Source of the DNA: Allolobophora icterica
Lineage: Eukaryota; Annelida; Clitellata; Crassiclitellata; Lumbricidae
DNA length: 64,000 bases
Direction of reading: 5' to 3'
Assembly (NCBI GenBank): GCA_963556255.1
Contig: OY744607.1
Span: forward strand, 46,547,611 to 46,611,610
The notes beneath the pieces are model-generated. The model saw only the letters and a program-made list of their open reading frames with translations. It was not told the origin of the DNA and did no database searches. Shown piece by piece: positions 33,901 to 45,900 of the stretch; within the stretch, counting starts at the first letter, position 1; each line of letters starts with the position of its first letter. The position numbers and the translations under genes are program-made.

Positions 33901-36900
33901 GCCTGGAAAGACCCTTCTCTTTCCAAGTTAGTAACCATACTGTGAAATAACCATACTTTGAATTAACTATACTTTTAAATTACCATATCCACACTTTGAA
34001 AAAATCATGCTTTGAAATAATCGTACTTCAAAATAACCATTCTTTGAAATAACCATACTTTAAAATAACCATACTTTGAGATACCAGTGGTTCAACAAAG
34101 AACAATATTTTTGTATATTTAGCCATCTGTGTGTATATGTGTATGTGTGTGTGTTTGTATGTGTGTGTGTGGGCATGCTTGTGTATGTTTACCTTCCTCT
34201 CCCTCCCTCTCTTTCAGTCTTGCTCTCAAGCATATGTTTCGAAGTTGGACTTGTGTACCTGTTCCTGGTTTGTGTGCCATTCTGCTAAGCGTGAACTTCT
34301 CTTATTTCTCCCAATGCTATTACTTAACACGCGTTACTAGTCAACGCGCCATAGAAGGACTGCAGTGCAGCGATTAATATTGGCTTAAACATTATCTCTT
34401 CTTGCACATGGCTTGGTTTACACACTGTGTCATGGGGCATGTCCCTCGACGACTTCGCGTTAATGGGTCCACACTGTAGTGTGGCCTACTACAGTTAGCT
34501 ACATCGGTTAGAGCGTAGGCTCTGTCCCATGCACCTCTGTGCGTGCATGTCCCGGTTCGCCTCCCGATGGTGACTTATTTCAGAGATGATTTAAATCTCG
34601 GGCCATCATGGTCCATACTTGGGAACCTTTAATAGCGTGGCATCCATTCAAATGGGCAGCTGTGGTGAAGGATCTCACTTGATAAAGTCTTTGAAGCATG
34701 AGCAGGGTCGAGGTCATTGTAGAAACGTGTACATTTACTATTTACTAATGTCGATACAAAGACATGCACCATGTCTGATTTCGGTTTTTGTATATTGTCC
34801 ACCTAGAAATAGCCTGCAACTGACGATGCTACATAAATTGTTGTAATTACAATTACAATACCGTAAGTGTTGTCTCCTTAGATTACTTAGGTCGCCATGT
34901 ACTTAAGATTTACCACTTCTAAAAAGTTCCCAGAAAGGTGCTATATATAACTGTCACGATGCTGGTACACGTACACTAGGATCACCTTGTAAGACATCTT
35001 ATTAATCTGTTCAATTGGATGGGTTTTCAGATTTCTTTCACCAAACTTACAAGACGTTTTGCCAACCGCTCGCAGTTGGAAGCAGTGCTTCAGCGCGTCT
35101 TCGATCCAGGATGCGATCAGACGAGTCGATATCGTCGCCTTTAACGAATCAAAGGTTAACGAGTGCAGCTTACCCAATTCAGCGGCTGATTATTTTTTTC
35201 TGTCTGATTGTTATAAGTGCTTTGTCGCAATGGAGAGTTTTGGTTTCAGACCACCCTCAAAGTTTCTTATATTAATTTCTTTATTATTATTTATTTCCTA
35301 GTTATTATTTATTATCTTTACTAACCGTTTAGTACTTTATTAACTAACTGGTTCTATCATAACCAGACCTATGTTTCTTTGTGTGTGACACGTTAGCCGA
35401 GTTGATAGAGCGCTCGCCCTATAACATGGACAGTACGAGTTTGAGCCTCCTCCCCCTGATATAAATTCTAACAAATTTTAAATTTTGTTTAGGCTGTGAA
35501 AGGAATATTGCTCGCCATCATTATTATGCATAGGCCGTTGATTTTGAAATTTCTAGGAGGTGTTTGGTGGTTTGAGGGTTACTGCGATCAGCTCCGGTTA
35601 CTGTATTGGCAGCTCCAACTGGATCATCCAGACTGCCTGCGAAAAGGTAACAGTTCTCTGTTTAATAATTTTTTCCAATTTTTTTTAATATTTAGTCAAA
35701 TAGAGGAACATATGCTTATCTTTATTTATGTTTGTATGTGTGGGTGTAATTATTTGTGTATGTACCAGTATGTGTATTACCAGTATGTATGTACCATATC
35801 TGTGGATGGGTATATATGTACCAGTATGTTTGTACCAATATGTACGTTTGTGTATATTATTTATACATGTATGTATGGAAGTGTCTGATTATTTATATGG
35901 GGCCTTTTTGCGCCTCTCACAAGGACTGAAATATGGCTGTCAGATCTGAAAACTTGACTTATGATAAACTGAGTTTATCTGATCATTTCTAGATTGTGTC
36001 TTTAATATGAGAAATTTCCTGGTGGAAATGAAATTTGAGAAATAAAGCAATTTGGAAACTATCTTTTGCAATAGACTATGTTATCACGTCATAGTCTTCA
36101 TTTTCAACATCAGCATTGTTCAGATTATGATCAACTCTGTTACTTTCAGTTAAATAGTTGTTGCATTTAAAGCAAAAGGAATAATTTTAAAAATTAAGTT
36201 TAATTTAAGTTTAATTTAATTTGATTTTAAATTAGTTATAATTTAATTTAATTTTTTAGATCGTATATCTGAGTGCTTCTTCAACACTAACGACACATCC
36301 AAAAGTAGGTGTCAAAATACAATTAATGTATATATAAAATTCTATTGCAGTGTAATGTAATTTAATTTTGTTAAATTATTTTATTTATTCCACTTGTTAC
36401 TTGTGATGCCTGGTCAGTAAATTTTAATCTGAAAGCCAAGCGTGTGTGGACAACTTACCCGGGTCGCTACACAGAGTCCACTGATCAGGCTCCAAATCGC
36501 AGTTGTTGGATTACAGACCTAGTTTGCTACTGAATAGACCACCAATGAATCACAGTTGCATGTAAATTGAGTTTTGTGCATTTTTATTAAATAGCCGATG
36601 GAGCAAGTTCCACTGAAGTCGAGCGACATTCTCATTCTCAGCTGCCTTACGCAGACGCCGCTCAGCAACCCAGATTCTATGATTGGCGACTTCTGCATCA
36701 ATGCAGGTCTCTGCTGTATCACTTGCTTTCGATTATATTTTTTAGTAAATGCTGGGTGTAAATGCTTTTAGAAAAGAAATGGTTACAGTAGGCATAGCCT
36801 TTGGACACGGTTGCCACCATCAGACACAGTAGCCGATCAGTTAGAGCTATCGCATTGTAACGTGAAACAGTGCCTTAAATACTTAGAAATTTTAACTGCA

Positions 36901-39900
36901 TGCTTTTCTTGAAACTGTCAAACTGCTCTTGAACTGGTTGTTAAATTTCAGTTATTAGAATGGAATCGTGTGTAGTGCACGCTCCTGACAATGTCAAGTG
37001 CACCCTCGACGATGTCAACTGCACGCCATGTCAGAAAACACACTCTTAGGCCCTGGCGTAGAGTACGGGTTCGAGGGTTTGAGCCTTGCCATGAGATGGA
37101 TACTATGTTGGGACTTTGAACAGCTACTTAAGACTTAATTTTTGGCATTAATGAAGCTGCAGAATATGAATTTGAGCATCATTTTTCTATAGGACTTTAT
37201 AATCTATTCGACTCGTTTTTTTTATGCTGTAGCCATGACACTGAAAAATGGTGGAAATGTCCTGGTTCCCTGCTATCCGTCGGGCGTCATCTATGATCTT
37301 TTTGAATGTCTTTCTGGTCACCTGGACAGCTGCGGCCTATCTTCAGTGCCAATGTACTTCATCTCGCCAATTGCCAACAGCAGTCTGGCCTATTCTAACA
37401 TCTATGCTGAATGGTTTGTCTCTACAATATTCTGATATCTTTGCTGAATGGCTATTCTCAGAATTACCAGATACATTTGAAGTCTGTTAAACTATCTGCT
37501 CCATTTCCAAAGTGGACTTATTTGAAACTGTAGGATTTTATAAGCGTTGAAATGTTTTTTTATTATTTTTATAAACCTTGCAAGTTTTACAATGTTATTT
37601 TATAAGGCTGGAGAGTTTAGTGTTTAATTCTTATGAGCTTTGAAATTTATATTGTTAGGCCTTTAAAATTTTACTATTTTATTTTTTATGTGCTTGAAAT
37701 CTTTTGTTTTATGTTTATTAACCATTCTGTCCTAGATTTGAAATAATCCTAAGGTGGTCTTTTCAATGGCATACTGGGTCTTTAATTCAACAATTGGGGG
37801 TTTGAGTCTGATGAGAGGACTTGACCTAACAACCCTGAGCAAGTTGTTAAAGTGCACTAGTCTGAGACGTCTGATTAAGATTTTGTGACGTTGTACAAAT
37901 TGTAAGTGGAAGACCAAAAACAATAAATGATGTCACCAGTGTTTATGTAACTTTGGGGTGCTCAATAGTGTAGTGGTTAGCATGCTGAACAGTCAGTCGG
38001 GAGGTTGGGGGTTCAGATCTTTTCAGGGCAGATATTTGGTTCAAGATTTCTGCTCCACCTACACCCCTTAGCCAGGGCAGCTATGACGATACACTGACCG
38101 CACTCTGTCGGTGGGATGATGAGACGGTGAGGGAGAGGACTAGCCACTCGTCCTCATATGCTGAGGCTGAGAAAATGAAGTAGCTGACATTTCATACCCA
38201 TGGCTGCCTCAGGACTAGCTTAAGGGACTGCTCTTCTTCTCCTTAAACAACATGTTTGTGTAAATTAATATTAATTTTATTAATAATTAATGTAATAACT
38301 AATTTTTGTTGTAGGCTGTCAGTTGTGAAGCAGTCCAAAATCTATTTGCCAGAAGCGCCTTTCCCACATTCAGAGGTGAGTTCCAGATTGCTTCATTTGA
38401 CAATGTCTGCCAGCATTACATCAAAAGAACAAAGGAGATGATGTAAGTTTATATGTGACAATGTAAAGGTGCTATATAAATTCAAGTTACTTTGCATTAT
38501 GCACGGAGTGAGCTGACTTTGTGTATACATATTATTTCTAGTTACTCTACATTACAGAATGGAGTGAACTGACTGCATGCTTACCTATTTGCTCATTATT
38601 TGCAGCTGGTGAAAACAAATCGCTTGCGTCATTTTGCCAGCATTAGCGGTAAGTAAGGGCGACGTGTTTTCTGAGTAACTGAAGATAAGAGACAGTTTAT
38701 TTGTTGTTGTTATTATTATTATGATGATTATTATTATTTATTAAGCATCAATCGATGACACTGAGCAGTTATGAGTGACGGACTTAAACATAGTAACAGT
38801 CTAAGGGAAGGCTCGAACCCTTACTGTCCGCAATACAAGGCAAGCGCTCTAACCAATCGGCTCTCGTGTGTTAAATGGCAGTTAGTGAGTGTTTTAGAAG
38901 AGGTCTGAACCTTGTGTGATCTAATCTGATGACTTCTATAGCGCCGTTATCATAATGTGTAAAGTATCAATTGATGGTCACCTCAAGTGACACTGTAGTG
39001 AAAGTGCATTTGAGAAATCTGATGAGTGAGAGAAACAAGAAGTCAAGTTATGAAGGGTAACCAAGCTAAACTAGATGAGTTAAAATTGTATTTAGTGACT
39101 TGGGGGCACATGATGGTGCAGTGGTTAGCATGCCAGACTGTGTCGAGAGGTTGCGGGGTTCAAATCCTCGCTAGGGCGGAAATTTGGTTTGAGATTTCTG
39201 CTTGACCTGCACCCCCTAACCAACTTTGTTACAATGAATACACTGACTGTACACTGTTATTGGGAAGATGAGACGACAAGGGAGAGGACTGGCCACCCGC
39301 CTTCATATACTGAGGCTAAGAAATTAAAACTGTTAGTGCCAGTTGAAGCCCGGATAAAGGAGGAGGGCGACGCCAATCATCTTTGTTATGAAACGGTGAA
39401 CATTGTTAAATAGCAGCTAACCAACTTCTAGCCGAGTTCTGAAAGTGTAGCACGGCCAATCTAATCCTCTGTTCAGGCGAATAAATAAGTGAGTATGATA
39501 TTTTTGTCTGTTGCTGACGTTTGAACCAATTTCTGTAGATGGGTTTTGCAATGAGATGCGAACGCCCTCTGTCGTTTTCACGGGTCATCCTTCGCTGAGG
39601 TTTGGAGATGTCGTTCATTTCATGGGTCTCTGGTCAAAGTCACCGCAGAATACAATCATATTTACAGGTAAATGTCATTACGTGTGTCAGTTACTGGTAA
39701 TGCTTTTCATGCAGGCGTGTGTACAGGTAAATGTCAGTTACATGTAAATGCTTTTCTACGTTCGCAGGTCATGTACAGATACATTTGCATAGTGGTTGAA
39801 TGTAGAACTCTTTATGGTCACAAATTGTGTTTACTGGTAAATGTTATGGTATGCATAAACATTTACAAGTGTATTCATGTGCCATATTTACAGGTAAATT

Positions 39901-42900
39901 TGTTACAGTAAAATGTAAGCAGTCTATAATCACAGATCATATTTGCTGGTAATTGTAGTCAAAATTACGTGTAAACATACATATGTCTGTACGTATGCAG
40001 TTTGTTAAACTTTTTTACAAATTGTATTTATTGTAAATGTGTTATGTTTACTTGTGTTTGTCTATATACACAGGTCATATTTTAATGTGGCCTGTTTGCA
40101 TTCGATGTCTGATGTTGGGATTACTGGTGGAGATAATTTTTGGGAAGTTGCAGGGCGATGGATTTAGCAACTTTAGAGTCCTCTTCATCATCGTCATAAT
40201 CATCTATTGTGCATTAATGCTAATACTTAGATTTGATTCATTTTCTTTCAGTGCCAGACTTTTCATTTATAGAAGCACTGGCACCTTATCAACCAGTTTC
40301 TATGAAGGTAGGTGTAACGATACCCAAGATTTCACCTAGAAATGCTAAGGCATTAGGAGTTGATCATACTCCACATTACTTGAATACTAATTTGATTCCT
40401 TTGCATCCTAATGAGGTTATGGTTATTTTAAGATATGAATGAGAAGACCATCGATGAATATTAATAAGTTGTATTAAATATGAACAAATAATTGTATAAA
40501 CAACTTCAGTGTTATGACAGTTTATATATATATAAATCTATCCTATTCCTTACTTAGACCAGCTTGAGATTAACTAATCTATATATTATATCTATATTAA
40601 CCTCCCTCCTTTCTTTGCTTGTGGCATTGGAATCGTTCTTTCGTATTTTTCCCCAATCGTCAATGTTTCAACACCGCTGACGTGGATTGATGCTGTGATC
40701 TCGGCGGATGACTACTGTGGATTCTTTTCTACGTAGAAGTTCTATTTCTCGTAGATTCTTCACCAATTCATTTGCTCAAATAACTCGCATGTCGGGCATA
40801 AAACGAGCTGCGACATAATTGTTTCGAAGTCTGTCAAATCGAAATATTCCGTTTGTACGACAGTACACTACAACTCACGACGACCGCTTACTGTCACTTC
40901 GCTTCGATACGAACTTAAGACTGAGCATTTGCGTTCTCGAATAACTTCTCTTCTCGAACTCAATTCGATAGAATTACTGTAAGAATGTCTTACAAATTCA
41001 ACAACGTTTCTTCACTTGGATCGCCACAACAAAATTGTACAATCAAAATGTGGTGTATTAACGTATTACCACAATTATACGAGTTAAATGACAACGCTTC
41101 ACAAGACGTACACCATTGCGCCCAGCGTTCGACATCATAACTAAGGTCCCTCCACAGTGAAGACACTCATTGCGCATGCGCAGCAGCAGATCGATAATTC
41201 ATGGCAGTTGAAGATTGAACGGACTAATAGACTGTCGCCAACATCGTCTCTTTAGGCTCGTTCTTGTAATACAAGTCCCCGGACCTACTTGACTATTTAT
41301 ATTAAATATATACAACTGGTCATAGTCGCTGGTCACTTAATAAAATTGCATTATCTAACTATACTAATCAAATTAGCTTATGCAATCACAAACCCACTGT
41401 TCATTACAACATGTGACTTAACTAATATACAATAATCTAGGTGTGATGTGTGGGACAGAGGCATCCGTTACAGTAGGGACCGATTACACAAAGTAATTGC
41501 ATGCCAAATACAATTATTATTGGACTATTATTTTACGCAAGGTAGTTCTGAGCTAATCCTAGTGAAAATCTGGCAGAGAAAATGTGTTGCAGAAGGCAAC
41601 AGCATTAATAGCAATACTACAAGGATATTAAAATGCTGTTTTTTGTGCCCTGAGGTATACAGGATCCCTGAGGGACTTGAATATTTACTAATGTAGAAAG
41701 TAAAATAAAGTGTCCGGAATGGCCCTATTATTATTACTATTATTTTACACAAGCTAGTTCTGAGCTATTCTTAGTGAAAATCTGCAGAGCAAATCGTTGC
41801 AGAAGGCAACGGCATTAATAGCAATATTACGAGGAAATTAAAATGTTATATTGAATAATGTTAGGCTGTTTTCATTGTATTGATAGTAACACAGTTTTAA
41901 TGCTAATACTTAGATTTGGGGAAGTTAGAGATAGTTTCATTAACTAATTAACTAATTAGTGATTAAAATTCTGTTTTTTTCTCTCACAGATCTGTCACTG
42001 TCCGATAGACACAAGCCTCAGTTTTGCTCAGGCGAACAAGTTGATTCGGGACTTGAACCCACGTCATCTGATAGTTCCAAACCAGTACACCGTTCCACCT
42101 TTGCTTCACCCACAGCGATCAGATCTAACAATCGACAGCGTACGTTCCAAGTCATCTACATCTGGCAGCATCAAATAGTGATTTTTCAATAAATAATTAT
42201 ATTTTTATCTGAAACTAGTGGAGTTGCCTGTCATTATGACGGGAGAGGTAGGCATGGAGGGAGGGAGGGAAGGAGGGATGGATGTAGGGCGGGAGCGAGG
42301 CATAGACAGACTTACTATATTGTGTTACTATATTGTTTGTCTGTGCGTCAATCCGTCTCACCGTCTGTCTGTCTGACCATCCGTCCATCTGTCTGTCTGG
42401 CTTTGCCTCTGTACGTCTATCTCCCTAGTGCCCAGTGTTTGTTGGCACGGCAAATAATTATTTTGGGCACTTGTGTTATATTGCATGGCTATAATCAGTC
42501 TTCCTCCTTGTCCTTGTGCCTTCTCCAGCTCAAGAGGCACAGAGGTAGGGCGGAAGGGAGGCATAGACAGACTTAATAACCAGTTTGTCTGTGTGTCAAC
42601 CCATCTGTCTGTCTCTCTGACCGTCCGTCCTTCTGTCTGTCTGGATTTACGTGCATACTTCTATCTACATCTATCTACATCTAACTCCATAGTGACCACT
42701 GTTCATGGGCGGGGCCAATTTCGGGCATCTGTGAGAGAGCGTTTACCAACACACAGAACTGGGAAATTATATGTATAGATAAACATTGTAGGAAATTTGT
42801 TTTACCTTTATTTTACTTTACAGAGGATTATAGTGGCTAATTTTTTAAAAATTGTTTCAAATTGTTTTCTTAAAACAGGATCTGTCTCCAATTGTTTGCT

Positions 42901-45900
42901 ACAAGAATGATGTGCTAAAGCTCCCAATGGAACGGAAGTATCAACAGATTGAAATGGTACCTGAGGTAAGTCTACAAATTTTACATTGTGCCTTTCTCAG
43001 TCGACGTGTTCACCATAGGCAGCTAGGCTGCCTTTGTGTTAGCACACTGACCTTCTGAGTGTGACCTGACTGTGGAGGGATTTTGGTGTGCTGTAAAAGT
43101 TGCTAGTTAAAATAACACATGTTGAAGAAAGCTGAACTGTAGTGCCCAGATGGAACATGCAGTTCATTTGTTCATGACGGTTGGAAACAGAATTTTTTAG
43201 GGTTTTAATACACATTTTGACTTGTGTTTGTAACATTTTTCTAGCTGGCTAACATGGTGACTCCACAGGAAGTGTCGCCAGGCATTGGGGTTTCCTTGGT
43301 AACCGGTTGCTTGACGACTAAAGACAGCAAATATGTTATGCAGGTAGAGTGACCCGTTTTATTTTCATGCTGTGTACACTTGAAGAAAATTCAGCAAATA
43401 TTTGTTTATTTCAGTTCATTATTTGAATGAACTAAGTTACTTTATTACCAGTTTTATTGATACTAATATTAACCAATTTTGTTTTTATTATTATTGCTAT
43501 TGTAAGCCTGTATATGAACTTTTGTTTAGTTCCTTAACAAAAGCACTGTATTATGTACCTAAGTATCCAGTGCTTTTTTCAGCCAGAACAGCTACTAGAA
43601 AATTATTTATTTTAATAATAAAACAATAATTTAGTTAATTTAATTTAAGTGTTGTGAGCTGTTTCCAGTGTTTATTGAGACCCCTCCCAACCCCCACATC
43701 CAGTTTTTCTCCGGAACCTATTGTTCAGTTCTAAAACCTTTTTTCTAGAAAAAAGCACTGCAAGTATCTAATTATATAATATATGCACAGTGCTTTTTTT
43801 CAGCCGGAACGGCGTTCCAGCACCTTTTTTCAGTTAATAAAAATTATTTTGTTATTTTAATAATAAAAACAATAATTTAGTTATTTTAATTTAATTTAAG
43901 TGTTTTTGAACTGTTTTCAGTGTTTATTGAGACACCTACCAACCCCCAATCCCGTTTTTCTAGTGATTTTAGCCTGCCCATAATTGTTGTGTTCCGGAAC
44001 CTATTGTTCCATTCCGGAACCTTTTTTTCTAGAAAAAAGCACTGTATGTATATACACATATCTATTTTGCATAATATTCGTTGTGCAATGTGCCTGCTTG
44101 TCAGTTGTATTTGCTCGTGTTGTAAGCTGTTTAATCGTTCTATGCTATGGCTAATCTTCATACAGATGTCAATTTAATTAATTATATTTTTAATCATGGC
44201 CATATTGCAGGTATTTATACTATTTTAAGTGACAGAGCACTAATGTTATGAGCACCTGATTAGGAGCTATAGAAATTTTATTTCATGACATTACATTGTT
44301 TTAGATTTTTGTTTTTAAATTACATAGGTACCTTCAGACAAAGAATGGGACAGGAAAAAAATTAGTTCGTTGGCTAAGCCGTACACATACGGTGCACTTG
44401 ACATTCAAGAATTTATCAAATGTCTCAAACAGGTTTGTTAACTTATCAATTTTCATATGCACATACACACAATTACACATGGTGACCGATTGGTTAGAGC
44501 ACTCGGCCTGTAACGCAGAGAGTATGGGTTTGAGCCTTGCCCAAGGCAGTTACTGCGTAGGGATGTTGAGCATGTCCTTCACTCACAACTGCTCGGCGCC
44601 ATCAATGTTCTGTCGCATGGTCGTGTGCTATTACCTACATACAGATGCACGTAAATACATGACACATAACTAAATGCATACATAGATATATACAGATGTA
44701 TGCTCACACACACAAAAGTGCACACATATGGTTAAGTAAATGCGAGTTATTAAGTAAAATACATACATAGGGTGATTGCTAAATTTCAGTTTGCAAGAAA
44801 ATGAGAGTTCATACATGTTACATCATTTCACTTAAATGTGATGGCTCTTCACACATGTTATGCCTAACAAAACGCAATTTTTAATTTCCAATTAAGCAAA
44901 CAATTTTTATTAACTTAGTGTTTGACTGAAAGAACTTCCAACTTCAAGTGCATAATAAGAATTTGTAAGAGGAGAATGTTCCAGTGACTACCATTGGTTT
45001 TGTTGTTTTCCATAGCATGGCATACATAGCAAAGCTGAGGAAGGCAAGAACGGACAGATTATCATTGAGTTGGTGAGTCTGGGGTTAACATCAGCAGTTC
45101 TCTGTCATCTGCTCTCAAACTGCCCCTCAGTATTGACTGTTTTTTATGTGTGGTCCAAGTTGTAACTGTAATTATAATTGTAATGGAACATTTATAAAGT
45201 GCCATTAAATGATACCAAGACGCTTCCAACCCAAGTCAGTGCTATCACAAACAAATTTCTGGCCTTTGTTGGGGCATATGTTGAAGCTATATTTAGAAAA
45301 TGCATTAGATTGTTGGAATCTACTTCTACAGTTTTGCTAAATATTAAACACACCAAAAAGATAACTTGCAAACGCCCCATCCTCTCATATAGGGCCTACA
45401 GTGTGAACTCATTAACATGAAATCATCAGGGGACATGCCTTATTTAACGGCATGTAAACCAAGCCACAAGTAAAAATAGTGCTGAATGTTAATAATTGAC
45501 GCTACACTGCAGGTCGTGTTAACCACGGCAGCATGTTCAGTGAATATCTTTGGGGACGTAACACCACTTAAGCAGAATGGTGCATAAATCAGGAGCACAT
45601 AAAGGAGTCCACACTGTACCTCTAAAATGCCCCAATTCCACCAATTGTGCTGTTGTTACAATGTTGTCCCAGTTATATTTGGCTGTGTATGTATTGTATG
45701 TCTAAAATCTGGCCCTGTCAGATTTTATTTATACACTGTAATGCATATGTGCTTGTCAGATGCTTACTTACTTACTTGCTGTGTCATTTACCCTCCAATT
45801 ACCAGTGCTTGTGAATGCGTTGGTGCTTTGCGCTTTTCTTTTGAGTAGCGCTTTAGAAATTTGGAGATTACGATTAACGCAGCATCAGCACTGCACTGTT

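Noticed and set aside
35155..35301. Extension of the INTS9 exon 7 frame past 35154
   Set aside because: The residues after the donor do not match the family, while exon 8 continues the conserved sequence in phase.
37955..39170. Possible tRNA genes at the A/B-box sequences
   Set aside because: B boxes are good, but no acceptor-stem pairing or full cloverleaf is seen and the sequences belong to SINE heads present in several copies.
40308..40442. Extension of INTS9 exon 15 into a longer frame ending at 40442
   Set aside because: The GTAGGT donor at 40308 restores the conserved protein in exon 16; the extension has no family similarity.
40600..41450. Solo LTR in INTS9 intron 15
   Set aside because: No TG...CA ends with a target duplication, primer-binding site or polypurine tract could be found.
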